Under the pieces are notes generated by a model. That model ran no database searches. It saw nothing but the letters and a program-made list of their open reading frames with translations, and was not told the DNA's origin. 64,000 nucleotides of DNA from Sphingopyxis sp. (GTDB lineage Bacteria; Pseudomonadota; Alphaproteobacteria; Sphingomonadales; Sphingomonadaceae): positions 1 through 64,000 of the forward strand of contig JAEULK010000024.1 of the NCBI GenBank assembly GCA_016793775.1, written 5' to 3'. This document shows, in pieces, positions 1 through 8,159 of the stretch. Position numbers and translations under genes: made by a program. How positions within the stretch are numbered: position 1 is the first letter of the stretch; each line of letters starts with the position of its first letter.

Positions 1-140
1 GTTCGATTATATCGAATGCTTCTATAACCCGACCCGGCGTCACTCGACCCTGGGTTACCTCAGTCCTATCGACTTCGAACGTGAAGCTGGGGTAGCCTGA
101 ATGAACTTATCTCGGTGTCCATCAAACCGGCAGCAGGCCA
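1..140 (+). mobile_element. 3' end of an IS3-family insertion sequence (partial)
   Basis: The window opens inside the transposase of an IS3-family element. Its reading frame stops at 98-100, and the next ~40 nt look like the terminal repeat region of such elements. The right boundary near 140 is an estimate, placed where similarity to a GIY-YIG protein family begins. The rest of the element lies before the window. Confidence 0.6.
2..100 (+). CDS. IS3-family transposase OrfB, C-terminal fragment
   Basis: The last 32 codons encode the typical end of the DDE integrase domain: [16 protein letters not shown] followed by a short tail and a TGA. This YN..R.H..LGY..P signature ends the rve domain of IS3-family OrfB proteins, which cut and join DNA during transposition. 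The 5' part is outside the window, so it is not known whether the element is intact. Confidence 0.85.
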   Translation, partial: FDYIECFYNPTRRHSTLGYLSPIDFEREAGVA

Positions 141-459
141 CCTCGCCAATCTGCTGCCCACGGAACCAGCAAGCCCCAAGCCGATATCCGCGAAAGCCCC
201 TGCGGACGGATGGGTCTATCTGCTGAAGTCAGGCCAGCATTACAAAATCGGACGAAGCGACCAGATCGAAACCCGCCTAAAAAAGATCACGATCGCCTTG
301 CCAGAAGCCGCCACTCTCATTCATGCTATCCAAACCGACGATCCTCCCGGCATCGAGGCATACTGGCACAGACGCTTTGCCGACCGCCGCGCAAACGGCG
401 AATGGTTCAAGCTCGCTGGCGATGACGTGAAGGCCTTCAAACGTCGAAAATTCCAATAG
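115..459 (+). pseudogene. T5orf172/GIY-YIG nuclease-family protein, 5'-truncated by the IS element
   Basis: The 114 codons (GTG at 115) encode a T5orf172-type GIY-YIG domain: [15 protein letters not shown], then [18 protein letters not shown] near the end. As I recall, relatives carry an extra N-terminal region of 100 or more residues before this domain. Here the first eight or so residues come from the end of the IS3 element and the gene sequence proper begins around 140. I infer that the insertion removed the front of the gene. The remaining domain could still be translated from the GTG. The next gene follows 36 nt later in the same direction. Confidence 0.6.
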
Positions 460-495
460 CCTGCCTCACGGGATATTGCCGCGAAGGAGATGATT

Positions 496-669
496 ATGGA
501 CTTCAAAGCCGGAGATATCGTCCAGCTAAAATCTGGTGGCCCCGTTATGACCGTGGCTCATGTGAGCGGAGATTCTGTTCTCTGTATATGGATCGAGAAA
601 AACAAAACCTTCAGAGAGCCATTCCCTCCCGTAGTTCTTGAAAAACGCGAGTCCTTTTCAGATTTCTAA
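496..669 (+). CDS. YodC-like DUF2158 small protein
   Basis: This is a 57-residue protein starting MDFKAGDIVQLKSGGPVMTV, the signature of the DUF2158/YodC family of small proteins of unknown function. The ATG at 496 is chosen over an in-frame ATG at 490 because a GAAGGAG ribosome site (484-490) sits about 6 nt upstream of 496. The family is often found on accessory DNA beside transposases or small nuclease genes, as here. Base composition is lower in GC than the catabolic genes downstream, which fits acquired DNA. Confidence 0.75.
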   Translation: MDFKAGDIVQLKSGGPVMTVAHVSGDSVLCIWIEKNKTFREPFPPVVLEKRESFSDF

Positions 670-956
670 ACCCGGTCAACCTGCACTAACCGGATAGGCA
701 TATTGATCAAATCCCTTCGGGACGTCCAAATGGCTTCCATCTCGATCCGAAAGACGCTTGGAAAGGCAACCAGCCTTCCCGGCGCGTCTTTCGGCCCGAC
801 CTGTTCGCCATTTGGGCGCCTCGACGGCGCTGTAATCGGGTGCCGACCCTAGACAATAGCGGGTTTCCGTCACTGGTGACGCCCGCCCGCACCGCATAGC
901 CTTTTTCCATGATCCGCAGCGCCTTTGGACCGCGCGGACGATGGGAATGGAAGTCT

Positions 957-2018
957 ATGAAGGCCATGGTCCTCGACGGCGGCACGCTCGCGCTGACCGA
1001 TATCGCCGAGCCGCGGCCCGGACCGGGGCAATTGCTGACGCGGCCGCTGGTCTGCGGCGTCTGCGGCAGCGACCTGCACGCCAAGGATCACAGCGATCAC
1101 CTGTGCGACCTGCTCCACCGCGCGGGCTTTCGCGGCTTCATGGACCCCGCGAAGCCCGTCGTCATGGGGCATGAATATTGCTGCGAAGTGCTGGAGGCGG
1201 GCGGCGGTTTCGCGCGCGGCCAGCGCGTCGTCGCCCAGCCCTTCATCGCGGGCCCCGACGGCGTCGAACTGATCGGTTATTCGAACCGCTTCAACGGCGC
1301 CTTCGCCGAACAGATGCTGCTCCAGGCCGATGCCGCTTTCGCGGTGCCCGACCATGTCGAAAGTGATATCGCCGCATTGACCGAGCCCCTGTCGGTCGCG
1401 GTCCATGCGGTGGTCGAAAGCGGCGCCGATGCCAATTGCGCCTTTGCGGTGTTCGGCTGCGGCCCGGTCGGGCTGTTCGTCATCACCCGGCTGAAGGCGC
1501 TGGGCTATGGTCCGATCCTCGCGGTCGAACCCAATGCGGCGCGGCGCGACATGGCGGCGCGCATGGGCGCCGATATCGTCGCGGCGCCCGGCGATGCGGG
1601 GATCGAGGGCTGGTTCGACGGACTCGGCCTGCCGCTCGGCCTTTCCGACGCCATGGCGCAGGCGCCCGAACTCAAGAAACGCGATCGCGCGGTCCTGTTC
1701 GACTGCGTCGGCAAGCCCGGCATGCTGATGGCGATCGCGGCGTCGGCGCCGATCGGCGCGACGATCACCGTCGTCGGCACCTGCATGGAAACCGACCCGA
1801 TCGAGCCCGCCTTCTTCCTGCAAAAGGCGCTGCAACTGCGCTTCGTCTTCGCCTACTCGCCTGCCGATTTCGCCGACGCCTTCGCGATGATTTCGGCCAA
1901 TCCCGCCGCGCTCGCGCCGATGGTGACGGGATCGGTTGGCCTCGCCGACGTCGACCGCGCCTTTGCCGCGCTGTCGGGCGGCGGGTCCGACATCAAACTG
2001 ATGGTGACGCCGACATGA
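957..2018 (+). CDS. zinc-binding alcohol dehydrogenase (MDR family)
   Basis: A 353-residue medium-chain dehydrogenase. It has the catalytic-zinc segment CGVCGSDLHAKDH, GHEY, a TEPLSVAVHAV segment and a Rossmann motif FGCGPVGLF. The four-cysteine structural zinc loop of classic ADHs is absent, as in many sorbitol/threonine-dehydrogenase-type members. I start at 957 (MKAMVL) rather than the in-frame ATG at 909, because MKA is the usual start of the family and a purine-rich GGGAATGGAAG lies just upstream. Its stop overlaps the start of the phosphotransferase gene, so it heads an operon. Substrate unknown, presumably an alcohol in the island's pathway. Confidence 0.85.
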   Translation: MKAMVLDGGTLALTDIAEPRPGPGQLLTRPLVCGVCGSDLHAKDHSDHLCDLLHRAGFRGFMDPAKPVVMGHEYCCEVLEAGGGFARGQRVVAQPFIAGPDGVELIGYSNRFNGAFAEQMLLQADAAFAVPDHVESDIAALTEPLSVAVHAVVESGADANCAFAVFGCGPVGLFVITRLKALGYGPILAVEPNAARRDMAARMGADIVAAPGDAGIEGWFDGLGLPLGLSDAMAQAPELKKRDRAVLFDCVGKPGMLMAIAASAPIGATITVVGTCMETDPIEPAFFLQKALQLRFVFAYSPADFADAFAMISANPAALAPMVTGSVGLADVDRAFAALSGGGSDIKLMVTPT

Positions 2019-3043
2019 AAGCCCTGACCGAAGCCGACATGACCGCCTATCTGGCGGCGCGTTTCCCCGACTGGCGCGATGTGCGGATCGACGGGCTGCA
2101 TCGCCTGCCGCTCGGCGCCTCGCGCGAGACCTATCGCTTCGACCTCAGCTACAGCGACGGCGACGGCGCACACAGCGACCGCCTGATCCTGCGCCGCGAT
2201 CCGCCCGTCAGCAATGTCGATAGCGACCGCAACCATGAATATAGCGCCTACCGCGCGATCCACGGCCATGGCATCCCGGTGCCGCGCATGATCCTGCTCG
2301 AGGAGGACCCCGGTCCGATGGGCGGCGCGATCTCGATTGCCGAGGATCTGCGCGGCTACCACAACAGCGAATATCAGCTGCAGCAGCCCGCCTGGCGGGA
2401 CAAGCTGCCGCATATCGCGGCGCAGATGTGGGGCGCGATGGGTCGCCTCGCTGCGGTGCCGGTCGAGAATCTCGACCTCGAATTCATGGTGCCTGCGACC
2501 CGCGAAGGCACGGCGATGCAGGAGCTCGATTTCTGGGAAGCGACGCTCGACAAGAACGACGTCGGTCCCGAACCGATCACCCGCGCCGCGATCCGCTGGC
2601 TGCGCCGCAACCCGCCGCCGCCGGCGCAGAAGCTGGCGATGGTCCATGGCGATTTTCGCGCCGGCAACTTCCTCTACGACGATAGCGGCACCCTGATCGC
2701 GGTGCTCGACTGGGAAATGGCGCATCGCGGCGACCCGCTCGAGGATCTGGCGTGGAGCCTCGCGCGCGTCTTTTCCTTCGGCAAGGACGATCGGCGCAGC
2801 GGCATCGCGCCGCGCGAAGAGGCGATACGCATCTGGGAAGCCGCAAGCGGCCTCACCGCCGATCCGGCGGCGCTGCACTGGTGGGAATTGCTCAACTGCG
2901 TGAAGGGGCAGGGCATCTGGAACAGCTGCGCCCAGGCCTGGACCACGACGAGCGGCGAGCGCGAGGTGATCCACGCCTATGCCGCCTGGTGGCTGCGCAA
3001 CGCGCAGGACCGCGCGATCCTCGAACTGATGGGGCATTTATGA
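2015..3043 (+). CDS. aminoglycoside-phosphotransferase-fold kinase (APH family)
   Basis: 342 residues. The kinase loop HGDFRAGNFLY supplies the catalytic Asp and Asn, and DWEMAHRGDPLEDLAW supplies the metal-binding Asp. This layout matches APH-family proteins that sit beside acyl-CoA and alcohol dehydrogenases in catabolic clusters, whose phosphoryl acceptors are mostly unknown. Drug resistance is not implied. The ATG overlaps the preceding TGA by 4 nt and the stop overlaps the next gene by 4 nt, so translation is probably coupled. Confidence 0.8.
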   Translation: MKALTEADMTAYLAARFPDWRDVRIDGLHRLPLGASRETYRFDLSYSDGDGAHSDRLILRRDPPVSNVDSDRNHEYSAYRAIHGHGIPVPRMILLEEDPGPMGGAISIAEDLRGYHNSEYQLQQPAWRDKLPHIAAQMWGAMGRLAAVPVENLDLEFMVPATREGTAMQELDFWEATLDKNDVGPEPITRAAIRWLRRNPPPPAQKLAMVHGDFRAGNFLYDDSGTLIAVLDWEMAHRGDPLEDLAWSLARVFSFGKDDRRSGIAPREEAIRIWEAASGLTADPAALHWWELLNCVKGQGIWNSCAQAWTTTSGEREVIHAYAAWWLRNAQDRAILELMGHL

Positions 3044-3447
3044 AACCGTCCATCCCCGCCGCCGCCACCGATCTGGCGGAGCGCCTGCGCGCCGAAATCG
3101 TCCCCGAACTTACCGGCTTTCGCGCCAATAATGTCGCGATGGGATCGGCGATGATCGACATGATCGCCGAGGAATTCGACCGCGCCGCCGCGCGCCTGTT
3201 CGAGGAGAATGAAGCGGTGCGCGCCCTGTTGCGGCGCGGGGGCCTCGCGGCCGACGCGCCCACGAAGCCCGACCTCCGCGTCTCGGCGCTCGAAGCCGAA
3301 AACGACCGCCTCCGCGCCGCGCTCATCGACCTCCAAGCCGCACTCGAAACCCGCGACGATGACGACGCGCGCGCGCTCGACGCCGACGTCTGGCGCGAAC
3401 TGACGCGCTCGGTCGAGCGCCGCCGTATCGCCTCCGCCAATTTCTGA
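3040..3447 (+). CDS. small helical protein of unknown function coupled to the kinase gene
   Basis: 135 residues, no domain recognised. The sequence is strongly alpha-helical with a likely coiled coil near residues 80-105 (ALEAENDRLRAAL). It is rich in Ala, Arg, Asp and Glu, with no signal peptide or membrane segment. ATG overlaps the kinase stop by 4 nt, so the two products may form a complex; this is inference from coupling only. Confidence 0.65.
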   Translation: MKPSIPAAATDLAERLRAEIVPELTGFRANNVAMGSAMIDMIAEEFDRAAARLFEENEAVRALLRRGGLAADAPTKPDLRVSALEAENDRLRAALIDLQAALETRDDDDARALDADVWRELTRSVERRRIASANF

Positions 3448-3471
3448 CCCCTCCCCGAACTGGAGACCATC

Positions 3472-4584
3472 ATGCTGACCGCCGCCGACGATTTCGCGAT
3501 CCACCAGACGCCCGAGCCGATCGCCTATTCGGGCACCGACCGCAATTTCTACGACCGTTACTGGTTCAACGGTTACGAGCCCGACGGATCGATCTTCTTC
3601 CTCGCCGGCATGGGCATCTATCCGCATCTCAACATCATCGACTGCGGCATTTCGATCCAGGTCGACGGGGTGCAGCATTGTCTGCGCGGCAGCCGCGTCC
3701 TCACCGACCGGATGGACACCTCGGTCGGCCCGATCCGCATCGAGGTTGTCGAACCGCTGCAAAAGCTGCGGATCGTCGTCGACGAACATGACGGCATCGC
3801 CGCCGACATCACCATCACCGGCCGCGCCTTTCCGATCGAGGAGCCGCGCTTCATGCGCCGCGTCGGCACCAAGGGCTTCCTCGACTACACCCGCCTGACC
3901 CAGAACGGCCACTGGACCGGCTGGGTCAGCATCGACGGCAGGCGCATCGAACTCAGCCCGCGCTGCACCGGCACGCGCGACCGGTCGTGGGGGACGCGCC
4001 CGATCGGCATGTCCGATCCCCAGCCCAATCCGCTGGCGGGCGAGCAGGGCTATTTCTGGCAATGGACCCCGCTCAATTTCAGGGACAAGAGCTTCTTCTT
4101 CCACATCGCCGCCGAACCGAGCGGGCATGTGTGGAACAAACGGTCGGTGCTCTGCCCCGACGGCGCCGGCCCCGAATCCTTCCTCGAAACCGAAAATGCC
4201 GAGATGGAGACCGAGCTCGAACCCGGCACGCTCTGGCCCAAGAGCGGCGTGCTGAACGTCGATTATGGCACCGGCCCCTATCGGCTGGAATTCGAGCCCT
4301 TCCACCGCATGCAGATGAAGGGCATCGGCTATTTCCACAGCGAATGGTTCCACGGCAATTATCACGGTGGCCTGCGCGTCGAGCGCGAGGATTTCGCGGT
4401 CGCCGACCTCGACCCGATGAAGCTGGAAAATCTGCACGTCCAGCGGCTGTCGCGCGTGCGGATGACCGAACCCGATGGGACGGTCGAGGAGACGATCGGC
4501 ACGTTTGAACAAGCCATCCTCGGCGCCTATCGCCCGCTCGGTATCGAGAGCGCGATGGATATCACCCGCTGGGACAAGGACTGA
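3472..4584 (+). CDS. conserved two-domain beta-rich protein (CrtC/AttH lipocalin-like)
   Basis: 370 residues without a signal peptide or membrane segment. It is rich in Trp, Phe and Gly and contains an RSWGTRP motif around residue 180, like the R.SWG.R motif of proteins with the CrtC/AttH lipocalin-like fold (hydratases and isomerases acting on hydrophobic substrates). I do not recognise a defined activity. GGAG at 3461-3464 precedes the ATG. It lies between the 135-residue helical gene and an SDR, so a lipophilic substrate such as a terpenoid or steroid would fit. Confidence 0.6.
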   Translation: MLTAADDFAIHQTPEPIAYSGTDRNFYDRYWFNGYEPDGSIFFLAGMGIYPHLNIIDCGISIQVDGVQHCLRGSRVLTDRMDTSVGPIRIEVVEPLQKLRIVVDEHDGIAADITITGRAFPIEEPRFMRRVGTKGFLDYTRLTQNGHWTGWVSIDGRRIELSPRCTGTRDRSWGTRPIGMSDPQPNPLAGEQGYFWQWTPLNFRDKSFFFHIAAEPSGHVWNKRSVLCPDGAGPESFLETENAEMETELEPGTLWPKSGVLNVDYGTGPYRLEFEPFHRMQMKGIGYFHSEWFHGNYHGGLRVEREDFAVADLDPMKLENLHVQRLSRVRMTEPDGTVEETIGTFEQAILGAYRPLGIESAMDITRWDKD

Positions 4585-4588
4585 TCCG

Positions 4589-5362
4589 ATGGGCAAGCTC
4601 GACGGCAGAGCGGCGATCGTCACCGGCGGCACCGACGGCATCGGCTTCGCGATCGTCCGGCGGCTGCTGGACGATGGCGCCAGGGTCCTGTTCTGCGGCC
4701 GCACCCAGGCGCGCGGCGACGAGGCGCTGGCGCGGCTCGGGCACGACAACGCCCATTTCCTCGCGACCGACGTCGGCGAAGAAGATGACGTCGAGGCGCT
4801 GATCGCCCGCGCGGTCGAACTGTTCGGCGGCCTCGACATCCTCGTCAACAACGCCGCCGTCGCCGCCGTCGCGCTGATCCACGAACATAGCACCGAGGAC
4901 TGGCGGCGCAGCAATGCGGTGAATTATGACTCGGTCTTCTTCACCTCGCGCGCCGCGATCCCGCATCTGCGACAGACCAGGGGCACGATCATCAACATCG
5001 CCTCGATCTCCGGATTGGGCGGCGAGGGGGCCTACCCCTCCTATTCGGCGCAGAAGGGCGCCGTGATCCAGCTGACCCGCGCGATGGCGGTCTATCATGC
5101 GCGCGAAGGCATCCGCATCAACGCGATCTGCCCCGGCTTCATCGAGACCCCGGCGACCGACGCGTTCAAGGCGCTGCCCGATCTGCTCGACCGCTGGATC
5201 AGGGAAATTCCGGCGCAGCGCCCAGGCCGGCCCGAGGAGATCGCCAACCTGACCGCCTTCCTCGCCTCCGACGAGGCGAGCTTCCTGTTCGGGTCGATCG
5301 TCGTCGCCGACGGCGGCGTCAGCGCCGGGTCGGGGCAGCCCACACAGGTCCCGCTCGGGTGA
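4589..5362 (+). CDS. SDR-family oxidoreductase
   Basis: 257 residues, a classical short-chain dehydrogenase. The nucleotide-binding motif is TGGTDGIG, NNAAV follows the fourth strand, and the catalytic Ser and Tyr-Lys lie in ASISG and YSAQK. Near the C-terminus is the usual PEEIANLTAFLASDEAS segment and a final DGG. Start follows the previous stop by 4 nt. The stop overlaps a GTG start for the next gene. Substrate unknown. Confidence 0.85.
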   Translation: MGKLDGRAAIVTGGTDGIGFAIVRRLLDDGARVLFCGRTQARGDEALARLGHDNAHFLATDVGEEDDVEALIARAVELFGGLDILVNNAAVAAVALIHEHSTEDWRRSNAVNYDSVFFTSRAAIPHLRQTRGTIINIASISGLGGEGAYPSYSAQKGAVIQLTRAMAVYHAREGIRINAICPGFIETPATDAFKALPDLLDRWIREIPAQRPGRPEEIANLTAFLASDEASFLFGSIVVADGGVSAGSGQPTQVPLG

Positions 5363-5730
5363 GCGATCCGGTCGCGGTGGTCGAGGCGCTGGTCGCCGCC
5401 TTCAACCGGCGCGATAGCGCCGCCATCGCCGACCTGCTGGCGGAGGATATCGTCTGCGCCGGCATCCCGCTCGACCCCGCGCACGGCCGCGCCGCGACGA
5501 TGGACATGCTCGCGCCCTTTCTCGCCGCCGAGGCGGTCGACTGGCGCATCCTCGCCATCGCGGCGAACGATCGAATAGTCTTCACCGAACGCGACGATCG
5601 TTTCCGCTTCGTCGGCCAGGACTGGACCTCGGTCCGCGCGGCGGGGGTGTTCGAGATCGATGGCGACGGCCGCATTGTCGCCTGGCGCGACTATTTCGAC
5701 CTCGCCGAACTCGAACGCGCGCTGCCCTGA
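5359..5730 (+). CDS. NTF2-fold SnoaL/limonene-epoxide-hydrolase-like protein
   Basis: 123 residues beginning at a GTG that overlaps the SDR stop by 4 nt. The pattern VEALVAAFNRRDSAAIADLL, a DHx-like middle and GVFEIDGDGRIVAWRDYFD is that of NTF2-like small-pocket enzymes such as limonene-1,2-epoxide hydrolase and SnoaL cyclases. It would act on a small hydrophobic intermediate in the pathway. The exact reaction cannot be read from sequence. It ends 2 nt before the stop of the convergent dehydrogenase gene. Confidence 0.7.
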   Translation: MSDPVAVVEALVAAFNRRDSAAIADLLAEDIVCAGIPLDPAHGRAATMDMLAPFLAAEAVDWRILAIAANDRIVFTERDDRFRFVGQDWTSVRAAGVFEIDGDGRIVAWRDYFDLAELERALP

Positions 5731-5732
5731 TA

Positions 5733-6836
5733 TCAGGGGATCAGCACCGCCTTCACGCACTCGCCGCGATGCTGCGCCGCGATCGCTTCGTTGATCGCGT
5801 CGAGCGGGAAGGTCGAGATCAGCCGGTCGAACGGAAAGCGCCCCGCGCGATGCAGCGCGATCAGTTCGGGGATGAAACCCTGCTGGTCGCTGTCGCCCTC
5901 GATGATACCGATGACGCGGTGGCCGAAGGTGATCATGCCCGCGATATTCACCGACATCATATCGGTGGCGCTGGGCGGCACCCCGACGAGGCCGAGCATG
6001 CCGCGACTGCCTAGAATGGCGAGACCCGCGGCGATGGCGCTGTCGCGCCCGCTGGTCTCCAGCGCGAAATCGACTCCGTCAGGCCACAGCGCGCGGATCG
6101 CCGCGGCGACGTCGCCCGCGCCGGGATCGATCGCATCGGTCGCGCCCAGTTCCAGCGCCAGCGCCCGCCACGACGCCATCGGCTCGACGACGATGATGCG
6201 CGCGCAGTCGCGGACCTTCGCCGCCATCACCCCGGCCAGCCCGACCGGACCCGCGCCGAAGATCGCGATGCTGCTGCCGGCGCCGCAATCGAACGAGCGC
6301 ATCACCGCGCCCGCGCCGGTCTGCAACCCGCAGGCGAGCGGGCCGAGCGTGGAGAGATCGAGCCCCGCCGGATCGACCTTCACGACATTGCGCGCCGGCG
6401 TGACCGCGAAGTTCGCGAAGGAGGATTGGCCGAAGAAGTGCGACGCGACCGACGTTCCATCCCTGGCCAGCGCCGTGCTGCCGTCGGGCCGCGCCCCGGC
6501 ATAGTTGAGTGCGCGAAAGGAGCGGCAATAGGAGGGCAGATTTTCGTCGCAGCGCGCGCAATGGCCACAGCTGCTGAAACCGACGATCACCGCGTCGCCC
6601 GGCGCAACGCTCGTCACCGCCGCGCCGACCGCACGGACGACGCCCGCGCCCTCATGCCCGAACACCATCGGCATCGGCACCGGGGCAAAGCCGTCGCGAA
6701 ATACCAGGTCGGTGTGACACAGGCCGACACCCGCGATTTCGACCAGCACCTCATCGGCCTGCGGCTCGCCGATCGTCAGCGTTTCGATGACGAAATCGGC
6801 GCCGGGCGCGGAAATGACGGCGGCTTTGACGTCCAT
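5733..6836 (-). CDS. zinc-dependent alcohol dehydrogenase, class III/aryl-alcohol type
   Basis: 367 residues. Both zinc sites are present: catalytic GLCHTDL, FGHEGAG and ACGLQTGAGAV, and the structural-zinc cysteines in CGHCARCDENLPSYC. The cofactor motif FGAGPVGLAG follows. Overall it resembles benzyl/aryl-alcohol and S-hydroxymethylglutathione dehydrogenases. It lies 17 nt after the SDR gene on the same strand, in a minus-strand run that also holds the GFA-type gene, TonB receptor and P450. Confidence 0.85.
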   Translation of the reverse strand: MDVKAAVISAPGADFVIETLTIGEPQADEVLVEIAGVGLCHTDLVFRDGFAPVPMPMVFGHEGAGVVRAVGAAVTSVAPGDAVIVGFSSCGHCARCDENLPSYCRSFRALNYAGARPDGSTALARDGTSVASHFFGQSSFANFAVTPARNVVKVDPAGLDLSTLGPLACGLQTGAGAVMRSFDCGAGSSIAIFGAGPVGLAGVMAAKVRDCARIIVVEPMASWRALALELGATDAIDPGAGDVAAAIRALWPDGVDFALETSGRDSAIAAGLAILGSRGMLGLVGVPPSATDMMSVNIAGMITFGHRVIGIIEGDSDQQGFIPELIALHRAGRFPFDRLISTFPLDAINEAIAAQHRGECVKAVLIP

Positions 6837-6853
6837 GATGGCTCTCCCGAAAG

Positions 6854-7651
6854 TCAGGCGGCGGTGTAACCGCCGTCGGCGATGAATTCCGATCCGGTGA
6901 TAAAGGCTGCGGCGTCGCTGGCAAGGAAGGCGATCAGCGGCGCGATGTCGTTCGCATCGCCCAGCCGCCCCAGCGGGATCAGCCTGGTCCAGGCCGCCAG
7001 CCCCTCTTCGGGGCTCAGCGGCTTGCCCTCGGCATCGGTCGGCGGGTCCCAGCTGGCGCCCAAATTGGTCGCCACCGGCCCCGGCAGTACCGTGTTGACA
7101 CGGATGCCGGTACCGGCCAGCTCGATCGCGACCGCCTTGCTCAATCCGCGCACCGCGCCCTTGGTCGCGCTATAGGCGGCGAATTGCGCGCCGCCGACCT
7201 TGCCATACACCGACGAGATATTGACGATCGCGGTTGTCGTCGCCCCCGCCGCGATCGCGGCGCGCATCAGCGGCAGCGCGCCGTGCATGCCCAGATAGAC
7301 GCCCTCGACATTGATCGCCATCTGCCGCCGCAGCACGTCGATGCCCGCCTCCGCAAAGGGTTTCGACATCATGATCCCGGCATTGTTCACCAATATGTCG
7401 AGCCGGCCGAAGGCGGCATCGACCTGGCCGAACACCGCGTGCCAGGCGTCCTCGCTGGTCACGTCGTGGGTCGCGGTCAGCACGTCGCCGCCCAGCTCGG
7501 CGGCGAAAGCCGCCAACCCCGCGGCGTCGATATCGGTGATCAGCAGCCGCGCGCCGAGCGCGTGGAACAGCGTCGCGGTCTGGCGCCCGATGCCCGACGC
7601 GGCGCCGGTGATGACGGCGACCTTGCCGTCGAGGTTCAAAATCGCAGTCAT
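6854..7651 (-). CDS. SDR-family oxidoreductase
   Basis: 265 residues. TGAASGIG cofactor loop, NNAGI, the catalytic Ser in ISSVYG, YSATK Tyr/Lys pair, PGPV after the active site and DGGYTAA at the end. It lies 9 nt downstream of the GFA-type gene and 17 nt upstream of the ADH, so it is probably cotranscribed with both. Likely oxidises a secondary alcohol of the unknown substrate. Confidence 0.85.
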   Translation of the reverse strand: MTAILNLDGKVAVITGAASGIGRQTATLFHALGARLLITDIDAAGLAAFAAELGGDVLTATHDVTSEDAWHAVFGQVDAAFGRLDILVNNAGIMMSKPFAEAGIDVLRRQMAINVEGVYLGMHGALPLMRAAIAAGATTTAIVNISSVYGKVGGAQFAAYSATKGAVRGLSKAVAIELAGTGIRVNTVLPGPVATNLGASWDPPTDAEGKPLSPEEGLAAWTRLIPLGRLGDANDIAPLIAFLASDAAAFITGSEFIADGGYTAA

Positions 7652-7660
7652 GACATGGTC

Positions 7661-8095
7661 CTAGATGTTCGATCCCGCATGGCGTTCGGTTCCCGCCAGC
7701 GCGGGCAGAAAGGGCAGGGCGCGGTCGCAATAGACCTCGACCGCCGGTTGAAGGCTGCCGGGATCGTCGAGCGTGCCCGCCTTGATCAGCACCATGCCCG
7801 GCATCGGTTCGATCGTCGAGAGGATAGGGGAGCCGCATTCGGGGCAAAAGACACGCGCGACCGTTCGGCCGCTGTCGCTGCTGTCCTGAAAGGTCCTGGT
7901 ATCGCCCTGCAATGCGAAATCGGCCGCGGCCACCGCCGCGACGATGCCGAAAGCGCTGCCCGACTGCCGCTGGCAGTTGCGGCAATGGCAGATGGCCGTG
8001 AGCAGCGGCGCGCCGCGGAAACCGTAACGCACCTGCCCGCAAAGGCAGCCGCCGGTGGTATGTCCGGATATCTGGTCGTCGATGGTCTTGTTCAT
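7661..8095 (-). CDS. GFA-family zinc protein (glutathione-dependent formaldehyde-activating-like)
   Basis: 144 residues with the three zinc-cysteine clusters of the GFA/CENP-V fold: GGCLCGQVRY, CHCRNCQRQSG and FCPECGSPI. The fold was first described for an enzyme proposed to condense formaldehyde with glutathione, but most family members have unknown substrates. I place the start at 8095 (MNKTIDDQ); the longer frame to 8233 has no family similarity and overlaps the receptor gene. It lies between the receptor and SDR genes. Confidence 0.75.
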   Translation of the reverse strand: MNKTIDDQISGHTTGGCLCGQVRYGFRGAPLLTAICHCRNCQRQSGSAFGIVAAVAAADFALQGDTRTFQDSSDSGRTVARVFCPECGSPILSTIEPMPGMVLIKAGTLDDPGSLQPAVEVYCDRALPFLPALAGTERHAGSNI

Positions 8096-8159
8096 GGACA
8101 CGGGCGGGGAAATAGCAGCCGGCGGGATTCGAAAATCCCGCCGGCCACACCCCTTTTCC

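Noticed and set aside
2015-3043. Aminoglycoside resistance kinase
   Set aside because: The APH fold is shared by many metabolic kinases. The operon context is catabolic and no resistance-type subfamily motif was recognised.
2977-4914. A 645-codon minus-strand open frame
   Set aside because: Antisense to three well-supported plus-strand genes with ribosome sites and overlaps; no family similarity seen.
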